A stretch of DNA of 6,953 nucleotides from an uncultured Collinsella sp. (GTDB lineage: Bacteria; Actinomycetota; Coriobacteriia; Coriobacteriales; Coriobacteriaceae), in assembly GCA_900551195.1 (NCBI GenBank), contig URVD01000094.1:1-6953 (forward strand), written 5' to 3'. Numbering within the stretch: position 1 is the stretch's first letter; the number at the start of each line of letters is the position of its first letter. This document shows positions 1 to 5,639 of the stretch, one piece after another. Below the pieces are notes generated by a model. The model did no database searches, was not told the DNA's origin, and worked only from the letters and a program-made list of their open reading frames with translations. The position numbers and the translations under genes were made by a program.

Positions 1-257
1 CCCTCGGCGATGAGCGCGCACTTGACGGGAAAGCCGGTACGCAGTGCCTCGGCGGCAGCACGACGACCTTCGATAAACTCGCCCTTGGGAACCTGAACAT
101 TGTCGCGGTTGCGATCTCGCTGCGAACGCGCAGCCTGGGCTTGGGAGCGCTCGCGCTGGCCCTTGGGAGTGGCAGCGCGGTCATTGCGGCGAATCGGACG
201 CGAGCCAGAAGCAGCCTGCTTGCCGCCGCGAGGCGCACGCTTGCGATTGTCGGCCAT
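1..257 (-). CDS. rlmB: RlmB-like 23S rRNA (guanosine-2'-O)-methyltransferase, N-terminal part (runs off left edge)
   Basis: Only the first 85 codons are in the window; the gene continues past base 1. Residues 1-55 are rich in Arg, Lys, Gln and Ala and look disordered and basic. The motif GEFIEGRRAAAEALR follows at about 59-73 and matches the start of the SpoU/TrmH-family substrate-binding domain (G-R-x-x-V-x-E-A-L). Family members of this type 2'-O-methylate G2251 in the P-loop of 23S rRNA using S-adenosylmethionine; the catalytic SPOUT knot would lie outside the window. The start ATG at 257 has an ideal AAGGAGG site at 265-271, 7 nt away. Position after cysS is the usual place for rlmB in Gram-positive bacteria, which supports the call. 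Long basic N-terminal extensions are known in actinobacterial RlmB proteins. Another TrmH-family 2'-O-methyltransferase is possible because the catalytic part is not seen. Confidence 0.82.
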   Translation of the reverse strand, partial: MADNRKRAPRGGKQAASGSRPIRRNDRAATPKGQRERSQAQAARSQRDRNRDNVQVPKGEFIEGRRAAAEALRTGFPVKCALIAE

Positions 258-264
258 AAAACGG

Positions 265-271
265 CCTCCTT
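265..271 (-). promoter_or_regulatory. Ribosome binding site of rlmB
   Basis: Minus-strand AAGGAGG, 7 nt before the ATG at 257. It lies about 20 nt downstream of the base of the long hairpin at 292-395, so it should be free when the hairpin is folded. Confidence 0.8.
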
Positions 272-291
272 AAATAGATAACGAACAAGAA

Positions 292-395
292 TCGACCGTC
301 CGAGCCACGGCACCTTGCCTTTCAATCGTTGGGCATGACCACCAGGTCTATGCCCCCCCTCTTTCAAGGCAATCTGCCGCACCTCGAACGGTCGA
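292..395 (-). ncRNA. Long structured RNA element between cysS and rlmB (leader or small RNA, family unknown)
   Basis: Read as minus-strand RNA, the 104 nt fold into one rod. 395-383 pairs with 292-304 (13 pairs, one G-U). After a G-G mismatch, 381-375 pairs with 306-312 (7 pairs, two wobbles). After a 2x2 loop, 372-366 pairs with 315-321 (7 Watson-Crick pairs). Then come GA/GA (365-364 with 323-322), two A-U pairs, and a second GA/GA (361-360 with 327-326). The tip is GGGCAU-A-GACC-UGGU-GGUC-AUGCCC at 355-331. On the plus strand the wobbles become A-C mismatches and the tandem G-A pairs become U-C, so the minus strand is the functional reading. There is no U-tract after the fold, so it is not an ordinary terminator. 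It could be a cis-regulatory leader of rlmB, an RNase III processing site, or a stable small RNA. It lacks the T-box signature and the SRP GGAA loop. Confidence 0.6.
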
Positions 396-401
396 CAAAT
401 A

Positions 402-1868
402 CTAGAGACTCTTAATACGAGTACCCGCGGCCGTATCTTCAATCGTCAGGCCCAGGTCCTTGAGCTGGTCGCGGATGGCGTCGGCCAGATCCCAGTTCTT
501 GGCGGCACGGGCCTCGGCACGGGCCTCGAGAATCTTGGCAGCGGCCTCGTCCACGTCGTCACCCGCGTAGGCAACCAAACCGGCGGCAACGCCCAGCAGG
601 CCCAGCGGCAACTCGACCTTGGGCTCGGGGAGCTCGACGCCAAACGTATCGAGCAGCTCGACCAGCGTATCGGCAGCAGCAAGCGCAGCGGCCTTGTCGG
701 CAGCATCGCCCGCCCGCTCCAGGTACTGGTTGCACTCGGTCACAAAGCCAAAGACAGCACCCATGGCACCGGCAGTGTTAAAGTCGTCGTCCATGCACTC
801 CTTAAAGGTGGCACGGGTCTCGGCGGCCTTGGCGGCAAACGCCTCGGATGCTGCCTCATCGGCATCGGCCGTCGCATGGTTCGCGGCCCAGCGCAGGTTC
901 TCGACCGTACCGGCGATACGCATGAGCGAGTTCTCGGCACCCTCCAGGCGCTCCCAAGAAAAGTCAAGCGGCGAGCGATAGCTCGTCTGCAGCATCAGCA
1001 GGCGCAGGGCCGCGGCAGAGTGCTGTTCGAGCACCTCAGCCAGCGTAAAGAAGTTTCCGAGCGACTTGGACATCTTCTCGCCGTCGACCAGCAGCATGCC
1101 CGTGTGCATCCAGGTGTTGGAGAAACCCTGGTGCCAGGCGCAGGTGGCCTGGGCGCACTCGTTCTCGTGATGCGGGAAGGCAAGGTCGGAGCCGCCGCCG
1201 TGGATGTCGATCGGGGTGCCCAGGTAGCGATGCACCATGGCGGCGCACTCGGTGTGCCAACCGGGACGGCCCTCGCCCCAGGGGCTCGGCCAGCTGGGCT
1301 CGCCGGGCTTGGCGGCCTTCCACAGGGCAAAGTCGAGCGGGTCGTTCTTGTCCTCGTTCTCCTCGATGCGCGCGCCAACCATAAGGTCGTCGATGTTGCG
1401 GCCCGAGACCTGACCATAGTTGGGATCGCTGCGCACGGCAAAGTACACGTCGCCGTTATCGGCGGCGTAAGCGTGGCCCTGCTCGATGAGCGTCTTGATC
1501 ATGGCGATCATGGGGCCGATCTCTTTGGTGGCGCGGGGGCGCACATCGGGATCGAGCACGTTGGCGGCGCGCATGACGCCGATGAACTTGTCGGAGAACT
1601 CCGTCGCGACCTCGGCGGCCGTTCGGCCCTGCTCGTTGGCGCGCTTGATGATCTTGTCATCGACATCGGTGAGGTTCTGGGCGAACGTGACCTCGTAGCC
1701 GCTCGCGATGAGCCAGCGACGAATCACGTCAAAGCTGATGAACGTGCGGGCATTGCCGATGTGGATGTTGTCGTAGACCGTGGGGCCGCACACGTACATG
1801 CGGACCTTGCCGGACTCGATGGGCTGGAACTCTTCCTTTTTATGGGTAGCGCTGTTGTAGATACGCAT
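402..1868 (-). CDS. cysS: Cysteinyl-tRNA synthetase
   Basis: A 488-residue class I aminoacyl-tRNA synthetase that activates cysteine with ATP and charges tRNA-Cys in the cytoplasm. Visible motifs are the Rossmann-fold signature HIGN at 36-39 and KMSKS at 265-269, the two ATP-binding elements. The four zinc ligands expected for substrate recognition are C27 (in YVCGPTVYD), C208 (in HTEC), H233 and E237 (in FPHHENE). The C-terminal half carries the helical DALR-type domain (DDFNTAGAM at 361-369) and the conserved tail around ARAAKNWDLADAIRDQL (453-469). Length is normal for the family. The ATG at 1868 follows the ispF stop by 3 nt, and its AAGGAG site forms the last sense codons of ispF, so translation is probably coupled. 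Nothing is missing or broken. Confidence 0.98.
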   Translation of the reverse strand: MRIYNSATHKKEEFQPIESGKVRMYVCGPTVYDNIHIGNARTFISFDVIRRWLIASGYEVTFAQNLTDVDDKIIKRANEQGRTAAEVATEFSDKFIGVMRAANVLDPDVRPRATKEIGPMIAMIKTLIEQGHAYAADNGDVYFAVRSDPNYGQVSGRNIDDLMVGARIEENEDKNDPLDFALWKAAKPGEPSWPSPWGEGRPGWHTECAAMVHRYLGTPIDIHGGGSDLAFPHHENECAQATCAWHQGFSNTWMHTGMLLVDGEKMSKSLGNFFTLAEVLEQHSAAALRLLMLQTSYRSPLDFSWERLEGAENSLMRIAGTVENLRWAANHATADADEAASEAFAAKAAETRATFKECMDDDFNTAGAMGAVFGFVTECNQYLERAGDAADKAAALAAADTLVELLDTFGVELPEPKVELPLGLLGVAAGLVAYAGDDVDEAAAKILEARAEARAAKNWDLADAIRDQLKDLGLTIEDTAAGTRIKSL

Positions 1869-1871
1869 TCG

Positions 1872-2366
1872 TTACTCCTTAACGGTTTTCTGTAGCAGGC
1901 AGACGGCCCAGGCGCCAATTCCCTCGCCTTGGCCTTCCCAGCCGAGCTTTTCGGTCGTAGTGGCGGCAACGCCCACGTTTTCGACGTCAACGCCCAGGGC
2001 ATGGGCAAGGTTGGCGCGCATGGCATCGCGGTGCGGGGTGATCTTAGGCTGCTGGCAGGCAATGGTGCAGTCGGCATCGACAAACTCAAAGCCAAGCTCG
2101 CGCGCATAGTCCATCACGCGAGCGAGCAGCACCATCGAATCGGCACCCTCGTAGGCGGGATCGGTGTCGGGGAATAGCTTGCCGATGTCTCCCCCGCGGC
2201 AGGCTCCCAGAATGGCGTCTGCCAGCGCGTGTGCAAGCACATCGGCATCCGAGTGGCCCAGCAGGCCGCGCTCGTAGGGGATGTCGACCCCGCCGATGAT
2301 ACATCGACGCCCCTCCACCAAACGGTGGACGTCGTAGCCGTGGCCAATGCGCAGGTTACTGAACAT
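1872..2366 (-). CDS. ispF: 2-C-methyl-D-erythritol 2,4-cyclodiphosphate synthase (IspF)
   Basis: Fifth enzyme of the MEP pathway: it cyclises CDP-methylerythritol 2-phosphate to the 2,4-cyclodiphosphate, releasing CMP, as a cytosolic trimer with a divalent metal. The 164-residue protein opens with RIGHGYDVHRL; D12 and H14 are metal ligands and H46 is the third. The flexible-loop signature GHSDADV sits at 37-43, and the family C-terminal block TTTEKLGWEGQGEGIGAWAV is present. The ATG at 2366 is preferred because it begins just before the conserved N terminus and has AGAGGA at 2375-2380, 8 nt upstream. An in-frame ATG at 2399 would add 11 residues with no family match and a deeper overlap with ispD. 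The gene overlaps the 3' end of ispD by 11 nt. ispD and ispF are fused in some bacteria; here they are separate. Confidence 0.97.
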   Translation of the reverse strand: MFSNLRIGHGYDVHRLVEGRRCIIGGVDIPYERGLLGHSDADVLAHALADAILGACRGGDIGKLFPDTDPAYEGADSMVLLARVMDYARELGFEFVDADCTIACQQPKITPHRDAMRANLAHALGVDVENVGVAATTTEKLGWEGQGEGIGAWAVCLLQKTVKE

Positions 2367-3084
2367 GGGGAAGGTCCTCTCCCTCGGCCATGCGGCCAAG
2401 CAGAATCGCGGTTACGGGACGCAGGTCCTCGGGCACCGTAACCTTAAGGTTGTCGCGCGGACTCTGGACGCAGCGGACGCGTCCACCCATGCGCTCAACC
2501 AGCGATGAATCGTCGGTACCGATAAAGCCCTCGGCGATGGCTGCGGCGTGAGCGCGCTTCATGGCGTCGACGCTAAAGATCTGCGGCGTCTGCGCGGCCC
2601 AATAGAGCTCACGCGGCGGCGTCTCGACGATATTATCGCCATCGACGATCTTGAGCGTGTCGATCGCGGGCTGGCCGCACACGACGCCGTCGAGCGAGCG
2701 GTCACCCACAAGCACGTCGACCGCATGATCGATGGCCTCGGTCGTGATGAGCGGACGGGCGCCGTCGTGGATGGCGACATATTCGAAACCCGCCGGTACC
2801 GCATGCACGCCGGCACGGGTGGAATCCTGACGAGTATCGCCGGCATCGGCAAAACTGATGGGCGTGTCATAGTCAAACGGGTCGATGGCCAGGCGGCGCA
2901 TCTCGGCACGGCGCTCGGAAGGACACACCACCACGATGTGGCCGACCTTATCGCTACGATCAAATGCGCGGATGGACCAGCTCATGAGCGGACGGCCCGC
3001 CACGTTAACGAGCTGCTTGCCACCGGGATTTCCAAAGCGCTGGCCGCTGCCACCGGCAACGACCACGGCGCATACGGGCGCCAT
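2356..3084 (-). CDS. ispD: 2-C-methyl-D-erythritol 4-phosphate cytidylyltransferase (IspD)
   Basis: Third enzyme of the MEP pathway: it transfers CMP from CTP to methylerythritol 4-phosphate. The 242-residue protein has the nucleotidyltransferase loop AVVVAGGSGQRFG at 6-18 followed by GGKQ with K23, the expected catalytic lysine. The CTP/metal motif IHDGARPL, the WAAQTPQIF segment and the C-terminal NLKVTVPEDL with the second catalytic lysine are all visible. The common PKQ of the family reads GGKQ here, a mild variation. The ATG at 3084 overlaps the disA stop by one base (TAATG), a translational-coupling arrangement, with AGGGGA at 3092-3097 as its site. The reading frame stays open upstream to 3534, but that part is antisense-frame sequence inside disA with no family match, so the short start is chosen. 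Confidence 0.96.
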   Translation of the reverse strand: MAPVCAVVVAGGSGQRFGNPGGKQLVNVAGRPLMSWSIRAFDRSDKVGHIVVVCPSERRAEMRRLAIDPFDYDTPISFADAGDTRQDSTRAGVHAVPAGFEYVAIHDGARPLITTEAIDHAVDVLVGDRSLDGVVCGQPAIDTLKIVDGDNIVETPPRELYWAAQTPQIFSVDAMKRAHAAAIAEGFIGTDDSSLVERMGGRVRCVQSPRDNLKVTVPEDLRPVTAILLGRMAEGEDLPHVQ

Positions 3085-4151
3085 TATGCGTTCCCCTGTT
3101 TGGTGCCCTTCATGCGGTACAGGGAGTCCGCAAGAATGGCAGGGTTGTTGACGCCAAAGTCGCCTAGGCGCTCCGGATCCTCGCTGATGTCGTCCATGAG
3201 CTCCTGCAGCGATCCATACTCGTCGACGATCTTCTCGGCCACGCCGTCGCGCACGACGGACACGCGCGAAAGCGTGCGCAGGCCCAGCGGTGTCATGACG
3301 GAGTCCTCGTCCAGGTCGTCGTAACCCAGAACCGCCGCCACATGCTGCGGGTCGGACAAGTCCTTGGGCGTCATACGGCTCAGGTTGGCGCGGATCTTTT
3401 CGGCATTGGCCTCGGAGGAATCGCTCGCATAGTCGCGAATCATCAGGTCGTACTCGGTATCCATGCTGGAGCCGGCGAGCTGCTCGAGCTGCATCTGCAC
3501 GAGCTTGCCCTGGTTGCCCAGCTTGACAATGCAATCCTTAAGTTCGGTCTTTGCCTGCTGCATGATCTCGAAGCTCGAGAAAATCCCGGTAATGTCGGCG
3601 AGCGTAACGTAGTCGTCGAGCTCGAGGGCCGTCAGGCGCAGCAGGGAGCGGTCGAGCGACTGACGGGTAGTCTGGAGCGTGGCGACGAGCTGGTTGACCG
3701 AGCTCATGATGGTGGTGACGGGCTGGATCTCGTAGCTCTTGCCGTGAACGTACACGTTGACGACGGCACGACGGGCCGAGACCGAGATCACGATGGCATC
3801 CGTGAGCACCGACATGCGGGCGGCGGTGCGGTGACGCATGCCCGTCTCACTCGTGGCAAGCGAGGGATCGGGATTGAGGTGGAAGTTGGCGCGCAGGATC
3901 TGGGTGAGGTCGCCGTCGATGACGATGGCGCCGTCCATCTTGGAAAGCTCGAACAGGCGGTTCGAGGTAAACGAAATGTTGAGCGGGAAGCCGTCGTTAC
4001 CGGCAGCGAGCACGTTTTCGGTGTCGCCGACGCAGATAAGGGCACCCAGGTGACCGGCAATGATCATGTCGAGGGCGGTGCGGATCGGCTGGCCAGGTGC
4101 CGTCAGGCGGATGGCCTGTTCCATACGCTTTTGCAGCTCGTTCTTATCCAA
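3084..4151 (-). CDS. disA: Diadenylate cyclase DisA (c-di-AMP synthase, DNA integrity scanning protein)
   Basis: A 355-residue protein with full-length DisA architecture. The N-terminal DAC domain (about 1-140) carries MDGAIVIDG with the catalytic DGA at 73-75 and TGMRHRTA with RHR at 106-108. These bind two ATP and form cyclic di-AMP, a second messenger for K+ and osmotic homeostasis and DNA damage signalling in Gram-positive bacteria. A helical linker (about 150-285) and a C-terminal region matching the helix-hairpin-helix domain follow. In that C-terminal motif the usual G-I-G reads D-F-G (about 331-333), so DNA contact may be weakened. The start is TTG at 4151: no in-frame ATG or GTG exists before the upstream stop, and GGGAG lies 7 nt upstream. 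It is the first gene of the operon. In Bacillus it follows radA, which is not next door here. Confidence 0.96.
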   Translation of the reverse strand: MDKNELQKRMEQAIRLTAPGQPIRTALDMIIAGHLGALICVGDTENVLAAGNDGFPLNISFTSNRLFELSKMDGAIVIDGDLTQILRANFHLNPDPSLATSETGMRHRTAARMSVLTDAIVISVSARRAVVNVYVHGKSYEIQPVTTIMSSVNQLVATLQTTRQSLDRSLLRLTALELDDYVTLADITGIFSSFEIMQQAKTELKDCIVKLGNQGKLVQMQLEQLAGSSMDTEYDLMIRDYASDSSEANAEKIRANLSRMTPKDLSDPQHVAAVLGYDDLDEDSVMTPLGLRTLSRVSVVRDGVAEKIVDEYGSLQELMDDISEDPERLGDFGVNNPAILADSLYRMKGTKQGNA

Positions 4152-4158
4152 GGCATCG

Positions 4159-4163
4159 CTCCC
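4159..4163 (-). promoter_or_regulatory. Ribosome binding site supporting the TTG start of disA
   Basis: Minus-strand GGGAG with a 7-nt spacer to TTG at 4151. The ATG at 4156 is out of frame with DisA, so this site decides the non-AUG start. Confidence 0.65.
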
Positions 4164-4181
4164 ATCGCATACGCTCCATAA

Positions 4182-4210
4182 ACGCTAAATAGTTTCTCAC
4201 GGTTTGTCCC
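4182..4210 (-). promoter_or_regulatory. Candidate promoter of the disA-ispD-ispF-cysS operon
   Basis: On the minus strand GGGACA (4205-4210, four of six matches to TTGACA) is followed after 17 nt by TAGCGT (4182-4187, with T, A and final T matching). Transcription would begin near 4175 and give a leader of about 20-25 nt. The elements are weak, so this is tentative. Confidence 0.35.
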
Positions 4211-4281
4211 CGCGGCGCTCGCGAAATCCGATGCTTACAGAATGAGCGAACACCGCTGAGAGCCTCAACCCAAATGAGCTG

Positions 4282-4311
4282 TTCATGTGGTAGCATCGGG
4301 ATTCACATGAA
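4282..4311 (+). promoter_or_regulatory. Extended -10 promoter of mntP flanked by an inverted repeat
   Basis: TGgTAGCAT at 4288-4296 is an extended -10 element; no good -35 is seen. It would start transcription near 4303, just before the riboswitch. A perfect 8-bp inverted repeat, TTCATGTG (4282-4289) and CACATGAA (4304-4311), brackets the -10, as a repressor or activator site would. The right half also forms the 12-nt palindrome ATTCACATGAAT (4301-4312). The binding protein is unknown; a Mn-responsive regulator is only a guess. Confidence 0.5.
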
Positions 4312-4408
4312 TGAGGGAGTAGTCGCGTGACCGGGTTCGCCTCCGGTGGCGCGGCAAGTCAACATACTGGCCGACACGGTCTGGCTTGCCTTAATGAACG
4401 AGACTCGT
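4311..4408 (+). promoter_or_regulatory. yybP-ykoY manganese riboswitch upstream of mntP
   Basis: The leader contains the family hallmarks: GGGAGTAG (4315-4322) on the 5' side, TCAACATACT (4359-4368) in the second arm, and a closing GAGACT (4400-4405). Helices that can be drawn are ATGAG 4311-4315 with CTCGT 4404-4408 (P1); CGCG 4324-4327 with 4350-4353, capped by ACCGG 4330-4334 with CCGGT 4343-4347; and GCAAG 4354-4358 with CTTGC 4385-4389, with a short hairpin inside. In this family Mn2+ docks the two arms through the conserved loops. The 3' strand of P1 lies inside the 5' arm of the terminator at 4402-4445, so the bound aptamer and the terminator exclude each other. The gene controlled is an Mn2+ exporter, as in many bacteria. 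Confidence 0.9.
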
Positions 4409-4445
4409 GGTTGTACGCGCGGCGCGTACGCCACGGGTCTTTTTT
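4402..4445 (+). terminator. Intrinsic terminator forming the expression platform of the mntP riboswitch
   Basis: GACTCGTGG (4402-4410) pairs with CCACGGGTC (4431-4439, one G-T), stacked on GTACGCG (4413-4419) with CGCGTAC (4423-4429) around the loop CGG, and followed by six T (4440-4445). It precedes mntP by 55 nt, so it is a regulatory attenuator of mntP rather than the end of an upstream gene. Confidence 0.9.
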
Positions 4446-4483
4446 GTTGCTCCCCTGTCAGAAGTACACGCGGGGTCGCCCGC

Positions 4484-4490
4484 AAGGAGG
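4484..4490 (+). promoter_or_regulatory. Ribosome binding site of mntP
   Basis: AAGGAGG, 10 nt before the ATG at 4501. It fixes the start downstream of the terminator; earlier in-frame GTG or ATG codons lie inside the riboswitch and are not used. Confidence 0.8.
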
Positions 4491-4500
4491 GAGCCAAACC

Positions 4501-5079
4501 ATGGGACTCGTAGAGCTCGTGCTGCTCGCCATTGGCCTTTCGATGGACGCCTTTGCCGTATCCATCTGCAAGGGCCTTGGCATGAAGAAGATCAACCTTA
4601 AGGTCGCCGTAGTGCTCGGCCTGTTCTTTGGCGGCTTTCAGGCCGGCATGCCCGTAATCGGATGGGCGCTCGGCAGTCAATTCATGGGCATCATCGGGCC
4701 CATCGACCACTGGATCGCCTTTGTCCTTTTGGCCTTTATCGGCGGCAAGATGCTGTGGGAAGCCTTTACCGAGGACGAGGATGAAGGCGACGACAAGGAT
4801 GCCGAAAAGATTGACCTGGGCGAGTACCTGATCCTCGCCATCGCCACCTCAATCGACGCCCTAGCCGTAGGCATCTCATTTGCGGCGCTCTCGGTTGACA
4901 TCGTTCCCGCTGTATCGCTTATCGGCGTCACAACGTTTATCTTCTCCGTCGCCGGCGTAGCGATCGGCCACACCTTTGGCGCGCGCTACGAAAAACCTGC
5001 CACCATCGTGGGCGGCGTCGTGCTCATTCTCATCGGCCTCAAGATTCTGCTTGAGCATCTGGGGATTTTGGCGCTGTGA
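4501..5079 (+). CDS. mntP: Manganese efflux pump MntP
   Basis: A 192-residue inner-membrane protein that exports Mn2+ and protects against manganese overload. It has six predicted membrane segments in two three-helix repeats (DUF204/MntP family). Repeat one carries GLSMDAFAVSICKG (12-25, D16) and repeat two ATSIDALAVGIS (115-126, D119); these aspartates sit in the membrane and are the likely metal-path residues. GGFQAGMPVIGWALG (44-58) and the HWIAFVLLAFIGGKM block also match the Escherichia coli protein. A strongly acidic cytosolic loop, EDEDEGDDKDAE (91-102), joins the repeats. The ATG at 4501 gives the normal family length and a strong ribosome binding site. Expression should rise with Mn2+ through the upstream riboswitch and terminator. 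A short hairpin overlaps the stop codon (5067-5086) but has no T-run. Confidence 0.96.
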   Translation: MGLVELVLLAIGLSMDAFAVSICKGLGMKKINLKVAVVLGLFFGGFQAGMPVIGWALGSQFMGIIGPIDHWIAFVLLAFIGGKMLWEAFTEDEDEGDDKDAEKIDLGEYLILAIATSIDALAVGISFAALSVDIVPAVSLIGVTTFIFSVAGVAIGHTFGARYEKPATIVGGVVLILIGLKILLEHLGILAL

Positions 5080-5124
5080 CGCCAAACACAATCGCTCAAA
5101 ACTCAACGCCAGTACAAGGCCTCA

Positions 5125-5139
5125 TGCAGAGTTTTGCAT
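5125..5139 (+). repeat. Third half-site of the hipBA operator
   Basis: TGCAGAGTTTTGCAT differs by one base from TGCAGACTTTTGCAT at 5152-5166, lies in the same direction, and starts 27 nt upstream of it. It fits an additional HipB contact site upstream of the promoter. Confidence 0.6.
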
Positions 5140-5149
5140 ATTGCCTTTT

Positions 5150-5194
5150 CGTGCAGACTTTTGCATGTCATACTGATATGCAAAAGTCTGCACG
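5150..5194 (+). promoter_or_regulatory. hipBA operator: perfect 17-bp inverted repeat around the promoter
   Basis: The arm at 5150-5166 is the exact reverse complement of the arm at 5178-5194 (core TGCAGACTTTTGCAT), with an 11-nt spacer. A candidate extended -10, TGtCATACT (5166-5174), lies across the spacer, so binding would block RNA polymerase. HipB-type antitoxins repress their own operon through such palindromes. The repeat ends 13 nt before the GTG start of the regulator. That HipB is the binder is inferred. Confidence 0.7.
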
Positions 5195-5207
5195 TTAGGA
5201 GATCGCC

Positions 5208-5639
5208 GTGAATACCCTTCCCATCACCACACCGCGCCAAGCTGGCATCTACGTGCGCCAGGCACGCGAGGCTCAGGGTCTCACCCGTGCCGCCCTCGCC
5301 AAAACGGCCAGTGTTTCAGAGCGCCTGCTCGCATCGCTCGAGCTAGGAGACGCCACCGGCATTCGACTCGACAAGTTGCTGTCCGTCTTTAACGCACTCG
5401 GCATAGGTCTCTTTGCGCAAAGCGATAACGACTCCATCGCATCGCCCTCCGAACATCCGACGACGAAAGCGGACCTCCCTATCGCGAACTCGAATGCCCT
5501 GCCCAAGCCAAGTGTAGGCAGACGACCCGCCCGACAAGGAACGCCATCTTCCTATGGTGCCTTGCTGGCCCAAATCGCAGCCGAGCAAGGCCTTTCCGAC
5601 ACTTCAGACCTCTCCTTTGGCTGTAAGGTTGTGAAATAA
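5208..5639 (+). CDS. hipB: HipB-like XRE-family antitoxin and autorepressor
   Basis: A 143-residue protein with an N-terminal helix-turn-helix domain (about 10-70). IYVRQAREAQGLTRAALAK forms helices 1-2, VSERLLASLELG (36-47) covers the recognition helix, and RLDKLLSVFNALGIGLFA is the typical HipB closing block. Such proteins bind HipA kinase, hold it inactive and repress the operon. The start is GTG at 5208, with TAGGAG about 6 nt upstream. Residues 72-143 form a longer tail than in E. coli HipB (about 88 residues): a Ser/Pro-rich stretch, a short basic patch GRRPARQ (104-110) and a possible helix ALLAQIAAEQGL (118-129) before a hydrophobic C terminus. The tail may help bind the toxin or be a degradation signal; neither can be seen directly. 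The stop codon abuts the hipA ATG. Confidence 0.85.
   Translation: MNTLPITTPRQAGIYVRQAREAQGLTRAALAKTASVSERLLASLELGDATGIRLDKLLSVFNALGIGLFAQSDNDSIASPSEHPTTKADLPIANSNALPKPSVGRRPARQGTPSSYGALLAQIAAEQGLSDTSDLSFGCKVVK

Noticed and set aside
292..395. The cysS-rlmB hairpin as a terminator, MITE or T-box
   Set aside because: There is no U-tract after the stem, no flanking target duplication is seen, and the T-box AGGGUGGNACCGCG signature is absent.
876..1895. Long open plus-strand frame of 339 codons opposite cysS
   Set aside because: It is antisense to a complete, motif-verified cysS, is rich in Gly/Val/Ala/Asp as expected of GC-rich shadow frames, and has no recognisable domain.
2367..2399. Earlier ATG for ispF at 2399
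   Set aside because: It adds 11 residues with no similarity to IspF and increases the overlap with ispD; the ATG at 2366 has its own site and a conserved start.
3085..3534. Upstream in-frame extension of ispD by 150 codons
   Set aside because: It lies in another frame within disA, is Arg/Gly-rich with no family match, and the ATG at 3084 starts exactly before the conserved nucleotidyltransferase loop.
3342..4181. Plus-strand open frame of 279 codons opposite disA
   Set aside because: Shadow of disA, which has intact DGA and RHR motifs; the translated product has no domain signature.
4327..4500. N-terminal extension of mntP starting at a GTG at 4327
   Set aside because: It would be translated through the riboswitch and terminator; the ATG at 4501 has a strong ribosome binding site and gives the usual MntP length.
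5067..5086. Hairpin TTTGGCG/CGCCAAA over the mntP stop codon as a terminator
   Set aside because: The 7-bp stem is real, but no T-run follows on either strand, so an intrinsic terminator is not supported.
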